A DNA stretch of 64,000 bases from Pirellula sp. (GCA_021300155.1 JAJTID010000097.1:33675-97674); one strand, 5' to 3'; counted from the first letter of the stretch, positions 51,663-61,196 are shown. The notes: generated by a model not told the origin, from the letters alone. Made by a program: numbers and translations.

Positions 51663-52604
51663 ATGGGCAAACCGAATTCAGCAAAAGTCGCGATTCCGAC
51701 GCAAAAACCAAATTGGGACAGTTGGTCGTACCGTGTAGGTTGCCCTGTCTGGGGATGCAAAGAATGGGGCGGTCTGGTCTATCCTGAACGGACTCCGAAT
51801 GAGCAATATCTTTCGTGGTATAGCCATGCTTTTCCAACCGTCGAGGGGAACAGTACGTTTTACGGTGTTCCTGGAAAATCGACTTTTCAAAAGTGGAGCG
51901 AACAGTCAGCACCGGGCTTCCAGTTTTGTTTGAAGTTCCCAAGACGGATATCGCATGACTGCATGTTGACGCGATGTGATAGCGAAACCAAGGAATGGCT
52001 GAGTTGTCTAGAAATCCTCTACAACCATGGAAAGCTCGGACCAACGTTTCTTCAATTGGGACCGGCCTTCGGCTTCAGTCGCTTCGGTGCATTGGAGTTG
52101 TTCTTAAGAGGACTGCCGAAAGACTGGCCTTGGGCCGTGGAAGTCCGCCACCAAGACTGGTTCGATGCCGCGGAGTGTGAAAATAGCCTGGATGAGCTGT
52201 TGGAAGAGTTAGAGATAGATCGCGTTCTATTCGATTCACGTCCACTCAATTCATTGGAAGCTTCCAATGCAATGGAGGAGGCTTCCCAGAAAAGGAAGCC
52301 TAAGAGTCCCTTTCGAACCACAACGACTAGCAAGCGACCGATGTTAAGATTGATCGGTCGCAACGATTGGCGGGAAGTTACCGAATACTGGAGACAGTGG
52401 GCTGATCAAATCGCATGCTGGATCGACACCGGACTTCAGCCATGGGTATTTCTGCACGCACCAGACGACCGATACGCACCGGAACTCGTAATGTTGATGC
52501 ACCGGCTGGTTCGAGAAAAACGGGGTGAGTTGCCAGACTTGCCGGAACTTCTCGAGAAACCTGAACCCAAATCCCCCGCTTTGCGACAGCTCGATCTCTT
52601 CTGA
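51663..52604 (+). CDS. DUF72 (YecE-like) domain protein
   Basis: A 313-residue TIM-barrel-like protein of the DUF72/COG1801 family, found across bacteria and archaea without an established function. Recognisable elements are YRVGCPVWGCKEWGGLVYP at the N-terminus, VEGNSTFYGVP (near 60-70), FCLKFPRRISHD, LGPTFLQLGPAFGF, WAVEVRHQDWF and RLIGRNDW. An insertion rich in Lys/Arg/Ser (about 205-225) is present. It lies 146 bases upstream of the Fur-family regulator on the same strand. A link with nucleotide or iron-sulfur metabolism has been suggested for some relatives but cannot be tested here. Confidence 0.9.
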   Translation: MGKPNSAKVAIPTQKPNWDSWSYRVGCPVWGCKEWGGLVYPERTPNEQYLSWYSHAFPTVEGNSTFYGVPGKSTFQKWSEQSAPGFQFCLKFPRRISHDCMLTRCDSETKEWLSCLEILYNHGKLGPTFLQLGPAFGFSRFGALELFLRGLPKDWPWAVEVRHQDWFDAAECENSLDELLEELEIDRVLFDSRPLNSLEASNAMEEASQKRKPKSPFRTTTTSKRPMLRLIGRNDWREVTEYWRQWADQIACWIDTGLQPWVFLHAPDDRYAPELVMLMHRLVREKRGELPDLPELLEKPEPKSPALRQLDLF

Positions 52605-52751
52605 TTTGCCGAACGAACTCTTGGGAGGTTACAATGGGCCATCCTGGCCAGGCCTAAATGAGCCGGGGTGTCTATTTCCTTTTCCTGCGAATGTTGCATG
52701 TCTTCCGAACTAACGCCAACCGATCAGCCCCTTCAAAATGTCGAGGTCTCG

Positions 52752-53213
52752 ATGACCCCGCTCCAGCGTTTTGAGGAGTATCTTCAAAGTAAAGGACTAA
52801 GAAACACGGATCAACGACGGCAATTGCTAGAACAGGTGTTCAATCGCCATGAGCACTTCGATGCAGATCAATTGATCGAACAGTTACCTGCCAAGGGGAC
52901 TATAAACTACGTTTCTCGACCCACGGTTTATCGAACATTACGGGAATTCGTCGATGCAGGATTGCTTCATCGATTCGAGTTGGATGGACGAAGTGTCTAT
53001 GAACACGACTATGGCTATCCACAGCATGATCACTTGTATTGCACCAAATGTCGCAAATTGATCGAATTTACCAGCGAAGAGACGATTAAGATTCGCGAGG
53101 ACGTCGCCAAATTGCATCGATTTCGAGCCAAAGAACACCGTTTCATTATTCATGGCATTTGCGACGAATGTGTCAAAAAGCGTTCGCGCGATAGGCGGCA
53201 GGATCGCGTTTAG
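52752..53213 (+). CDS. Fur-family metalloregulator
   Basis: A 153-residue transcription regulator. The N-terminal winged helix is seen in SKGLRNTDQRRQLLEQVF and the recognition segment SRPTVYRTLREFVDAGLL. The C-terminal dimer domain has the metal-site motif QHDHLYCTKC (H92, H94, C97, C100) and a second pair CDEC (C137, C140), the structural zinc site of many Fur/Zur/PerR proteins. The start at 52752 has GAGG five bases upstream and gives the usual family N-terminus; in-frame starts at 52698 (ATG) and 52668 (GTG) are alternatives. It could regulate iron genes such as the feo operon at 21 kb, but the subtype (Fur, Zur or PerR) is not resolved. Confidence 0.92.
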   Translation: MTPLQRFEEYLQSKGLRNTDQRRQLLEQVFNRHEHFDADQLIEQLPAKGTINYVSRPTVYRTLREFVDAGLLHRFELDGRSVYEHDYGYPQHDHLYCTKCRKLIEFTSEETIKIREDVAKLHRFRAKEHRFIIHGICDECVKKRSRDRRQDRV

Positions 53214-53319
53214 GAGTATTCGCTCGGGTGATACTCGCGAAAATTGGCTTGGAACGCCTTCGAACCCTTGGGGTCTGGAGCCAATACGCGTAAACTGTTC
53301 GGCCCCCATCTGTTGTACA

Positions 53320-53445
53320 GACTGCCGATCTAGGCCCGGCTTATTGGTTCATAGTGTGCCGTCAGGCACTAGCCGCCTGTGGCGAAGCCACGAAACCGGT
53401 GCCATTTGGCTAGCGCCCGACGGCACAGTAAATCAGCAGTCCCTT
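53320..53445. repeat. degenerate copy of the 44.1-kb inverted repeat
   Basis: TAGGCCCGG is shared with the element at 44112-44262. The arms 53354-53374 and 53408-53428 are inverted and match in 18 of 21 positions. The loop again carries GTGGC-GAA-GCCAC, and the outer ends (ACTGCCGATCTA against AATCAGCAGTCC read on the other strand) are partly complementary. It fills most of the gap between the Fur-family gene and dapA; the rest of 53214-53511 is unremarkable. Confidence 0.75.
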
Positions 53446-53511
53446 GTACAGAATGGTGATTTGTTTAACGGTGTTTTTGTCCGACGGTGTTCTATTTGAA
53501 AGTGGATTGAG

Positions 53512-54405
53512 ATGGCTGGTCGAAAGGGGAGCGAGTTTGCTGGAGTGGGTGTCGCTATCGTTACACCTTTTCGTGACGACAAACTGGATGTCGAAACGCT
53601 CAAGAAGCAGATCGAGTTTCAAATTGCGTCTGGGACGAATTTCCTCGTGCCTGTCGGAACGACCGGCGAATCACCGACGTTGAGCCATGACGAACACGAG
53701 CGGGTGATCAGCGAAGTCATCCAATTGTCCGCAGGACGCTGCAAAGTCATGGCAGGAACCGGTAGTAACTGCACCGCAGAAGCCCTTCGACTAACTCGTT
53801 GGGCAGCCAAAGAAGGAGCGGATGCATCTTTGCAAGTGGCACCATACTACAACAAACCCACACAAAAAGGATTCTACGAGCACTTCAAAGCGATCGCAGA
53901 AGATGTCGGTATACCGCATTGCGTCTACAATATCCCCGGTCGTTCCGCTAAAAACATCGAGCCAGAGACCATTGCGAAACTTGCAGAGCTTCCGAATATC
54001 ACCATGGTGAAGGAGGCGACAGGCTCGCTGGATCAATGCTCTCAAATTCTGAATTCAACCAATCTAACCGTGCTAAGCGGTGATGATTCTCTGACTCTCC
54101 CAATGATGAGTGTCGGAGGAGAAGGCGTTATCTCTGTGGCAGGTAACATCGTTCCCGGGGATATCGTTCAGATGGTGAAGGCCGCTTTGGCAAGTGATTT
54201 TGTCACGGCCTCGAGATGGCACCATAAATTGTTTCCGCTTTGCCGTGACATGCTTTCATTGTCGACCAACCCAATTCCCGTGAAGGGCGCGATGAAACTG
54301 CTCGGCCGGGATATGGGTGAATTGCGATTGCCCATGACTGCTTTGGAACCAGAGCAATTTGAGGTTTTGACGCGAACTCTTCGAACTTACGGACTCTTGT
54401 CGTAG
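53512..54405 (+). CDS. dapA: 4-hydroxy-tetrahydrodipicolinate synthase
   Basis: A 297-residue class I aldolase-type TIM barrel that condenses pyruvate with aspartate semialdehyde in lysine and diaminopimelate synthesis. Active-site residues are visible: GTTGES (49-54), Tyr139 in CVYNIPGRS with Arg144, and the Schiff-base Lys167 in [22 protein letters not shown] follows near 205-220. The length is normal. The ATG follows an AT-rich leader with GATTGAG just upstream. A terminator-like hairpin follows at 54411. Presence of diaminopimelate synthesis fits a peptidoglycan-containing planctomycete. Confidence 0.96.
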   Translation: MAGRKGSEFAGVGVAIVTPFRDDKLDVETLKKQIEFQIASGTNFLVPVGTTGESPTLSHDEHERVISEVIQLSAGRCKVMAGTGSNCTAEALRLTRWAAKEGADASLQVAPYYNKPTQKGFYEHFKAIAEDVGIPHCVYNIPGRSAKNIEPETIAKLAELPNITMVKEATGSLDQCSQILNSTNLTVLSGDDSLTLPMMSVGGEGVISVAGNIVPGDIVQMVKAALASDFVTASRWHHKLFPLCRDMLSLSTNPIPVKGAMKLLGRDMGELRLPMTALEPEQFEVLTRTLRTYGLLS

Positions 54406-54410
54406 CTTTT

Positions 54411-54442
54411 TGGGATCCAAATGTATTGGGATCCCAGTATTT
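54411..54442 (+). terminator. probable terminator of dapA
   Basis: Stem TGGGATCC (54411-54418) pairs with GGATCCCA (54429-54436) around a ten-base loop and is followed by GTATTTTG. It starts five bases after the dapA stop codon. The T-tract is short, so efficiency is uncertain. Confidence 0.6.
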
Positions 54443-54622
54443 TGCGCATCAAAACCGATGTTCATTTACTAAACTAGTGACGGTGGTTCTAAACTAACTG
54501 GACCACTAAATTGGTAGCCGTGACCTGTGGGAGTTGGATTACAATTTCATACTCCTCCCTCAATGTCTTTATGTTAGGATCTGGGTTTTCCCCCAACCGT
54601 TTTTTCAGCCGCAACCGCAATT

Positions 54623-55144
54623 ATGGTCGACGAACGCCAAGCAGATTCGCTGGTAGACGATACGTATGATCAAATGAAGCGTCTTGCCGCAAGCTATTTG
54701 CAACTGGAGTCGGCTACCGTAACGCTGTCTCCTACGGTGCTGGTTCATGAGGCCTATGTAAAACTGACCAAGCAGTTTTCGAACCGCTATCAAAGTCGCG
54801 GCCACTTCTTGGCCATCGCAGCGACGATCATGCGACGCATCTTGGTAGATCATGCACGGGCCAGAAAGCGAATCAAGCGTGGCGGGGATTTGGTGCGAGT
54901 CGTTTTCGACGATGATCTAAAGCTCACCACTTCCAAGGACGGAGACATTCTCGCGTTAGAGGAGTTCCTGCAAGAGCTTGGGCAGTTGGATGAACGTCAA
55001 GCCAAGATTGTGGAGATGCGTTTTTTTGGAGGCATGACCGTTCCTGAAGTAGCCGAGGTATTGGGGCTCTCGACTCGGACCATTGAGAATGAATGGCGGA
55101 TGTGCAGGGCTTGGTTGCGAAAACGGATTGAGGAAACCCAATAA
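54623..55144 (+). CDS. ECF-type sigma factor (planctomycete/acidobacterial group)
   Basis: A 173-residue sigma-70 family protein. Region 2 (about 8-85) contains YDQMKRLAASYLQLE, LSPTVLVHEAYVKL and GHFLAIAATIMRRILVDHARAR, a pattern I recall from the ECF group common in Planctomycetes and Acidobacteria. Region 4 HTH is EVAEVLGLSTRTIENEWR near the C-terminus. It is followed immediately by a receptor-like Ser/Thr kinase (GTG two bases after its stop), the usual partner of this sigma group. I infer that the kinase controls the sigma factor or a shared target. Confidence 0.93.
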   Translation: MVDERQADSLVDDTYDQMKRLAASYLQLESATVTLSPTVLVHEAYVKLTKQFSNRYQSRGHFLAIAATIMRRILVDHARARKRIKRGGDLVRVVFDDDLKLTTSKDGDILALEEFLQELGQLDERQAKIVEMRFFGGMTVPEVAEVLGLSTRTIENEWRMCRAWLRKRIEETQ

Positions 55145-55145
55145 C

Positions 55146-57557
55146 GTGAATTCGGAGCAGTACGCGAAAGCGAAAGCACTCTTCTTCGATCTAGTGCACT
55201 TACCTGCCGAGGAACAAAATCGACGACTGGATAGAATCCAATCGGATGACCCTATGGTCGCAAAAGAAGTGCGATCCCTTCTGGCGAATCACTCGAGTCG
55301 AACCATCATTGGCCCGACTGAAAAGAGTGGCAATACGTCCACGGGTTCACGAAGTATTGTTACGGCTGGATGGATGCGATGGAATCGAATGTTCGTCGGT
55401 GGATTGGCGCCTCTTGTAGCGGTGTTGGGCGCGGCGATCATCATCGCTATCCTTGGTTGGTACTTGAACGCAGAACTCTCAAAGCGTTCTCGGGAGGAAT
55501 ATCGAGCGGTCGTTACCACATTGGCTAGACAAAAAGCCAAGCGCGTATTGCAATGGTCGGAGAGTTATCAGTTACGAGTTCAGGATTGGGGAGAAAACGA
55601 AGAGCTTCAAAAGGTCGTCGCAGAACTGAACGCAATTGCCTCCGCGTATTCAGACAGCGACGAGCGACGCAAAATGTTGCAAGACGCCGAAAAGCTACAC
55701 CAACGAGTGTCCTGCGTGTTTGATATGATTGCGAGCCGACCGTTGCGAATCGAAACAAACGAAAAGAAATCGTTAACTCTGGGTTCGCGCCAGTTGAGTT
55801 TGAAGTATGCGATTTGGAATTCTTCCTTCCAACTACTGGCGGATTGGCAATACAAATCAGCGAGGGTCAATCTTGGGAGTCCCGCTACCGCTGACGGCAA
55901 GCTGTCGTTGAGCAAAGTGTTTGAAACAAAAAAGACGCATGTCGTTCTTCCACAAGCGAGCGCAGAAACGTTTTCCGTAGATTATCCCATCGAAACAAAT
56001 GAACAATATGTCATGTTCTTTGTTCCCATTTTTGAGCCCACGAAGCGGGAAGATTCTGAAGCAAAGACCGACACTTCATCTATAAAGTCGATTCGCTCCA
56101 AAGAAGTTATCGGAGCCATGATGGTTCGGAGTGATGCATTTCTGCATGAACTTCAAGAGATACTCTCCGATCGAGTTCTTGAGGAAAGCAACTGCTATCT
56201 CGTCAATTCGGATGCGGCAATTTCGACCATGGTGCTTGATTCAGATAAACTTTTGGCGATGCCTCATTGGTCCAAATTGCGTGTGGTAAGAGATAAACCA
56301 GTCATGTTGTGCTTAGACCCCGGTGTTGATGTGCTTCGCGGAAGAAAGCCAGCTGCGGATCACACATCTTGGCCAAGAACGGTATCCGCACGTAGTGTGA
56401 CGATGAAGGCTGATGGACACAACCTAGATGGCTATCGTGATTATCGAGGCAAAGAGGTTGTCGGGGCCTGGCTATGGGTTGAGGAACTTCATTCTGGATT
56501 GATTCTAGAAGTCCCAAAAGAAGTAGCATTTCGCAATCTTCATTTTGTCAGCAGGACATTTTTATTTTTGTTGTCCATCCCACTGCTTTGCGCATTTTCC
56601 CTTGTGGGTGTATCGTTGGTTCGAAAGTTGCGAACGATCGAATTAGTAAATCGAACGGTGGGTCCTTATCGTCTCAAGGAAAAGCTTGGCGAAGGTGGAT
56701 TGGGTGTGGTGCACCGAGGTGAGCATCGCATGTTGGGAAGATCGGCTGCCGTCAAACTGATCAAGCAGGGGAGTGAAACCACCGGCTCTGTTCGTCGGTT
56801 TGAACGCGAAGTGCGCTTAGCAGCAGGTCTCAATCATCCCAACGCTGTCTGCATTTACGATTTTGGGATCTCGAAAGATGGCATGCTTTTCTGTGCCATG
56901 GAGCTCGTCGACGGGCTTACACTCGCGCAATTGATTTCGTTTTCGCCCCATTTGCCATTGTGGCGGTCATTGAGCATCCTTTGCCAAACAAGTGGAGTAT
57001 TGGCAGAAGCACACAATCTGGGACTTGTTCATCGCGATATCAAGCCTCAAAACGTCATGCTGTGTCGACGTTACCCCGCGACCGACGCAATCAAAGTCGT
57101 TGACTTTGGACTCGCGAAAAACATTAGCGATACCATCAACAGTACATCATCTGCAACTCGAGTCGTCATGGGAACTCCTGGCTTTATCGCGCCTGAACGA
57201 TTAGAAAGTCCATGGATTGCTGATCCGAAAATTGATACCTTTGCATTCGGCGTTCTCGGCTTGTATTTGCTCTCGGGGAAAGTGCCAACGATCGGCACGT
57301 CCAAAGACGACATCCTTGCATTGATCCAAAATCCAGAACTCTTTGATGTGATGGACAAACCTGAGTTTCAGGAATTGATAAAGTTGTTAATCGCGTGTGC
57401 GGCCCCTTCACCTTCAGCACGTCCCGGTAGCATGAACGAAGTGAATCGAGTCCTCGAGCGACTCGCTGACTCCAGCCCATTTAGTCGTTCGGACGCAGAG
57501 AATTGGTGGAGCCAGAAAAGTGAATCGATAGAACGATTCAAGCGCTTCCATCACTGA
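55146..57557 (+). CDS. receptor-like serine/threonine kinase with N-terminal sensor and C-terminal kinase
   Basis: An 803-residue membrane kinase in reversed order compared with most bacterial Ser/Thr kinases. A short cytoplasmic N-terminus (1-80; EQYAKAKALFFDLVHLPAEEQ) is like the leader usually found in kinases beside ECF sigma factors. Then come a membrane helix (about 85-108), a large extracytoplasmic domain (about 110-470, Cache-like in layout), a second helix (about 475-495) and the kinase: LGEGGLGVV (about 513), AAVKLIK, HRDIKPQN (about 628), DFG (about 652) and APE (about 681). The GTG start at 55146, two bases after the sigma stop, is inferred; the frame is open further upstream inside the sigma gene. 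Signal unknown. Confidence 0.9.
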   Translation: MNSEQYAKAKALFFDLVHLPAEEQNRRLDRIQSDDPMVAKEVRSLLANHSSRTIIGPTEKSGNTSTGSRSIVTAGWMRWNRMFVGGLAPLVAVLGAAIIIAILGWYLNAELSKRSREEYRAVVTTLARQKAKRVLQWSESYQLRVQDWGENEELQKVVAELNAIASAYSDSDERRKMLQDAEKLHQRVSCVFDMIASRPLRIETNEKKSLTLGSRQLSLKYAIWNSSFQLLADWQYKSARVNLGSPATADGKLSLSKVFETKKTHVVLPQASAETFSVDYPIETNEQYVMFFVPIFEPTKREDSEAKTDTSSIKSIRSKEVIGAMMVRSDAFLHELQEILSDRVLEESNCYLVNSDAAISTMVLDSDKLLAMPHWSKLRVVRDKPVMLCLDPGVDVLRGRKPAADHTSWPRTVSARSVTMKADGHNLDGYRDYRGKEVVGAWLWVEELHSGLILEVPKEVAFRNLHFVSRTFLFLLSIPLLCAFSLVGVSLVRKLRTIELVNRTVGPYRLKEKLGEGGLGVVHRGEHRMLGRSAAVKLIKQGSETTGSVRRFEREVRLAAGLNHPNAVCIYDFGISKDGMLFCAMELVDGLTLAQLISFSPHLPLWRSLSILCQTSGVLAEAHNLGLVHRDIKPQNVMLCRRYPATDAIKVVDFGLAKNISDTINSTSSATRVVMGTPGFIAPERLESPWIADPKIDTFAFGVLGLYLLSGKVPTIGTSKDDILALIQNPELFDVMDKPEFQELIKLLIACAAPSPSARPGSMNEVNRVLERLADSSPFSRSDAENWWSQKSESIERFKRFHH

Positions 57558-57582
57558 GTCATGTCGATAACACTCACCGGAT

Positions 57583-58173
57583 TTACTTTTTCTTTTTGGA
57601 ACCGCACGCGCCTGTAATAGAGCAAACAGCGCAACTCCCGGATGTGCCACAACCCGATTTTTCGGGTGTACCGCAGCCTGGTCCGCAACCATGTTCTAGC
57701 AATTCGGCGAACTTCGATGAGGCGACGTTTTTTTGATAGACCGTCGCGAGCTCTTCAACATACGCCTCTGTCAACTCGCCAGGCTCCCCCAGGAAATGAA
57801 AGAATAAGGTCTTGCCATCGAACAATGGTTCCACCTCGATCAACACATCGTCGAGACCGTTCGACTGCAAAAAGGATTGGCACGCAATACTCGCGTCTTC
57901 GCTGAGTTTTCGAAGTTGCGTCCACAACAATTGATCTTCGGGCCGCGAGAGACGAACCATCGTCGCTTGGGACAAATCGCTCGACTCTTCGGAAGTGTAC
58001 TGACATTCGGCAAGCACTTCGCCAATTTCCAGTCCCCGCGAGGTTCTGCAAAGAACGATTCGGCCACGATCTAGACTGTGAGTTCCTGGACGCACTCGAA
58101 AGAGTTGCGACGAAGTTCCACACCGGACAATCCACTCCGACGAGGCTTTCGTATCCAATGCATTATCGTTCAT
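57583..58173 (-). CDS. PSP1-like domain protein with Cys-rich tail
   Basis: A 196-residue protein. The PSP1 C-terminal-type domain, known from bacterial RicT/YaaT and yeast PSP1, is seen in [34 protein letters not shown] and related strands (about residues 15-150). A Cys-rich tail follows: CGPGCG, CGTSGSCAVC, CGSKKKK (about 155-196), which may bind metal or an iron-sulfur cluster; RicT-containing complexes in Bacillus carry such clusters. The start at 58173 (MNDN) is preferred to 58191. It is convergent with the kinase gene, with 25 bases between stops. Cellular role is unknown. Confidence 0.78.
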   Translation of the reverse strand: MNDNALDTKASSEWIVRCGTSSQLFRVRPGTHSLDRGRIVLCRTSRGLEIGEVLAECQYTSEESSDLSQATMVRLSRPEDQLLWTQLRKLSEDASIACQSFLQSNGLDDVLIEVEPLFDGKTLFFHFLGEPGELTEAYVEELATVYQKNVASSKFAELLEHGCGPGCGTPEKSGCGTSGSCAVCSITGACGSKKKK

Positions 58174-58310
58174 AGTTATTGTAGTTTGCATCGCCGTAGT
58201 TTACTGCAATAGACCAGGACAATCTACTGATAGGCGAACTGCAATCCGGCGGTCGAAGTAAAATCGAGAGGTTGCACAGCAATCGGATGTTCGGAACCTA
58301 GGATGCAACT

Positions 58311-58652
58311 ATGGAAATTGTTGGCTTAGATGTCTGGGAATCGCACAGAAGAGAAGCCGATTTTGAGCTGAAGTTATTGGCCAACGAACGGTCCGTTTGC
58401 ATATTCCCCTGCCATGTAGAGCATCGCGATGTCAAGCTCGCCGGGCTAAGTTACGAGGACAACTATCAGGGCAATGCGATCGCCGCCATGGTTCGGCCAG
58501 GAAGGATTGAGTTTCGGTACCACAACCAGTTCTCGGACGCCCGCGTGATCGCTATTGCAGAACGATTCTACAATGCAGTCCGAGAGACGTTCGATGGAAA
58601 TCTCAGCATCTCCTATCACGGTCGAACCGTGAAGGAGTTTGTCAAATCGTGA
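58311..58652 (+). CDS. hypothetical protein
   Basis: A 113-residue soluble protein I do not recognise. It has a mixed alpha/beta appearance: VCIFPCHVEHRDVKLAGLSY, NAIAAMVRPGRIEFRYH, VIAIAERFYNAVRETF, LSISYHGRTVKEFV. No signal peptide, membrane helix or metal motif is evident. Codon pattern and continuous frame resemble neighbouring genes. It lies 139 bases upstream of the sugar isomerase gene on the same strand. Confidence 0.6.
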   Translation: MEIVGLDVWESHRREADFELKLLANERSVCIFPCHVEHRDVKLAGLSYEDNYQGNAIAAMVRPGRIEFRYHNQFSDARVIAIAERFYNAVRETFDGNLSISYHGRTVKEFVKS

Positions 58653-58791
58653 CGGATTTGGCGGGCAATGAATCTGTCGAACATCCTAGAACTCGCTCCT
58701 ACTACTGGTCCTCATTCTCAACTATAATCCTGGGCGATTAGGTCGAGAAACCGGCCTCTCCTTTCCTCAAACCCCCTGATTGTGAGATCCC

Positions 58792-59637
58792 ATGAAATAC
58801 GGAATGAATTTGCTTCTTTGGTCTGGAGAGCTCAACGATGGAATGTTGCCTATCCTAGAAAAGCTGAAGGCAATGGGATTCGATGGAGTGGAAATTCCGA
58901 TTTTCAATCTCGACCTCGATTATGCAACCTGGGGAAAAAGACTGGATGATCTAGGACTGAAGCGAACTGCGGTGACAGTTCGAACGATCGAGGACAATCC
59001 TATTAGTCCGGATGCAGCCGTTCGCCAAAAAGGTGTTGAACTGAACAAGAAGACACTCGATTGCTGCGCGGCGGCGGGAGCAGAGACGATTGTCGGACCA
59101 TTCCATTCCGCGCTGGGGCATTTCAGTGGAGCTGGCCGTACCGATAACGAATGGAAGTGGGGCCTCGATAGTATGCGAGCTACCGCAGAGTATGCCGGCC
59201 AAGTCGGTGTGATGCTGGGAGTCGAGCCCCTGAATCGGTTCGAAGTCTATTTTTTGAACTCCCAAGCGGACGCGGCGGAATTCTGCCGTCAGGTCAATCA
59301 CTCCCATTGCCGGATGATGTACGACACATTCCACAGCAATATCGAAGAGAAGAATATCGCCCAGGCATTCGACGCAATCAAGGATATGGTCTGCCATATC
59401 CACATTAGCGAAAATGACCGAAGCACCCCAGGTGCTGGCAATATCCGATGGGACGAGAACTTTGACGCGATCAAATCGATTGGTTACGACGGTTGGCTTG
59501 TCATCGAAGCCTTCGGATTAGCGCTACCTGAACTCGCTGCTGCCACTCGAATTTGGCGACGAATGTTCAACGACGAACTGCAACTCGCCGAAGAAGGGCT
59601 GAAGTTCATGAAGGCGCAGGTTACCAAGCGAATGTAA
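58792..59637 (+). CDS. sugar phosphate isomerase/epimerase (xylose isomerase-like TIM barrel)
   Basis: A 281-residue AP-endonuclease-2-like TIM-barrel enzyme, close in pattern to D-tagatose/D-psicose 3-epimerases. Metal-site residues are suggested by VEPLNRFEVYF (Glu near 143), MMYDTFHSNIEE (Asp/His near 176-180), CHIHISENDRSTPGAG (His near 202-204) and LVIEAFG (Glu near 238). The N-terminus MKYGMNLLLWSGEL matches the family. The start has GAGAT at good distance. It is followed after 65 bases by mqo. The substrate is unknown; ketohexoses are the usual substrates of this branch. Confidence 0.92.
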   Translation: MKYGMNLLLWSGELNDGMLPILEKLKAMGFDGVEIPIFNLDLDYATWGKRLDDLGLKRTAVTVRTIEDNPISPDAAVRQKGVELNKKTLDCCAAAGAETIVGPFHSALGHFSGAGRTDNEWKWGLDSMRATAEYAGQVGVMLGVEPLNRFEVYFLNSQADAAEFCRQVNHSHCRMMYDTFHSNIEEKNIAQAFDAIKDMVCHIHISENDRSTPGAGNIRWDENFDAIKSIGYDGWLVIEAFGLALPELAAATRIWRRMFNDELQLAEEGLKFMKAQVTKRM

Positions 59638-59702
59638 ATTCCTAAAGCGACTGCTACTTTCACCATTCAATTGAAGATTTGACCACTAGACTAAAGCCTC
59701 AC

Positions 59703-61196
59703 ATGCAATACGACAGCCACGTCGACCAACCGGATGTTATTTTGATCGGAAGCGGGATTATGGCTTCCAACCTTGGTGCTATGCTCAAAAAGCTGGAACC
59801 AAACTTGAAGATCCAGTTGTACGAAGTTACCGAGGAGCTTGCGCAAGAAAGCTCCAACGCATGGAACAATGCAGGTACCGGGCACGCAGGCATTTGTGAA
59901 CTAAGCTACACTCCGTTCCAGAAAGCCGACGGTACGGTGGATGTCTCGAACGCGATCAAGATCTTCGAGCAATTCGAACAATCGAAACTCTTCTGGGGAT
60001 ATGCAGTTCGGACTGGGATGGTCGATAAGCCACGTGAGTTTATCAACCCCGTCCCACACTTGAGTTTCGTTCATGGCGAGAAACAAGTGAACTACTTGAA
60101 GGCCCGGTTTGATGGGTTAGCAGCTCATCACTTCTTCAAGCCGATGGAGTTTACTTGCGACCCCAATCGTGTCAGAGAATGGGCTCCCCTTTTGATGGAT
60201 GGTCGTAATGCTACACCGGTGGCAGCCACCAAGATGGACAGCGGAACCGACGTGAACTTTGGCGCGATTTCACGCAAGCTGATCCATTGGTTGTCACAGC
60301 AACCCAATTGCGGAGTTGCAACCGGACACCGAGTTGTCGGACTGAAGAGTAGCAATGGCCGTTGGAATGTCGATGTTCGATCCAACAAAGGGAATCGAAT
60401 CGCCAACAGTGCAAAGTTCGTGTTCATCGGTGCTGGCGGTGGCAGCCTACAGTTGTTGCAGATGTCCGGCATCAAAGAGAGCAAGGGGTTCGGTGGATTT
60501 CCGATCGGTGGTCAATGGCTTGTTTGTGACAAGCCTGACATTGTCGCCAAGCATCAAGCCAAGGTTTACGGCCAAGCGCTCGGTGCAGCCCCCACGATGG
60601 CCGTGCCACACTTGGATACGCGAGTGATCGACGGAAAAAAATCGCTCCTCTTCGGTCCGTATGCGGCTTGGACCACCAAGTTTTTGCATCGCCACGGCAG
60701 TTTCTTCGATCTGCCTGGCTCAATCAAGTTCGACAACATCGGATCGCTCGTCAAAGTTGGGCTCTATAACTTGCCATTGGTTCGGTATTTGATCCAACAA
60801 GGAACGCAAAGTATGAACAAGCGGATGGAAGTCCTTCGCGATTTTTATCCAGAAGCGCGTCATGAAGATTGGCGTCTCATCGATGCTGGTATTCGCGTGC
60901 AAGCGATTAAGAAAGAGGACGGTCAGGCAGGCATCGTTCACTATGGAACAGAAGTGGTTACCGATGCCGAACGCAGCATATCCGCACTTTTGGGAGCGTC
61001 GCCGGGAGCATCCGTTTCCGTTCACGTCATGCTAGAAGTGATTCGCAAGTGCTTCAGCAGTTTACTGGAATCTGACTCTGGCCGAGCACGCATGAAGGAG
61101 ATGATTCCGAGTTTTGATGAAGACCTCAAGCTTGCTCAGTCAGCCGACCGCTTTGTACAATTAGACGAACAAGCCGAACACGATCTATTTGGTTAA
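59703..61196 (+). CDS. mqo: malate:quinone oxidoreductase
   Basis: A 497-residue FAD-dependent membrane-associated enzyme that oxidises malate to oxaloacetate and passes electrons to quinones in the TCA cycle. The dinucleotide motif is LIGSGIMASNLGAML near the N-terminus. NAGTGHAGICELSYTP (near 56-72), FINPVPHLSFVHG, GTDVNFGAISRKLI, GFPIGGQWL and LLGASPGASVSVHVM are conserved in Mqo. ATG 59703 is used; an in-frame TTG at 59679 would add eight residues. No terminator is clear. No other TCA gene lies nearby. Confidence 0.96.
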   Translation: MQYDSHVDQPDVILIGSGIMASNLGAMLKKLEPNLKIQLYEVTEELAQESSNAWNNAGTGHAGICELSYTPFQKADGTVDVSNAIKIFEQFEQSKLFWGYAVRTGMVDKPREFINPVPHLSFVHGEKQVNYLKARFDGLAAHHFFKPMEFTCDPNRVREWAPLLMDGRNATPVAATKMDSGTDVNFGAISRKLIHWLSQQPNCGVATGHRVVGLKSSNGRWNVDVRSNKGNRIANSAKFVFIGAGGGSLQLLQMSGIKESKGFGGFPIGGQWLVCDKPDIVAKHQAKVYGQALGAAPTMAVPHLDTRVIDGKKSLLFGPYAAWTTKFLHRHGSFFDLPGSIKFDNIGSLVKVGLYNLPLVRYLIQQGTQSMNKRMEVLRDFYPEARHEDWRLIDAGIRVQAIKKEDGQAGIVHYGTEVVTDAERSISALLGASPGASVSVHVMLEVIRKCFSSLLESDSGRARMKEMIPSFDEDLKLAQSADRFVQLDEQAEHDLFG

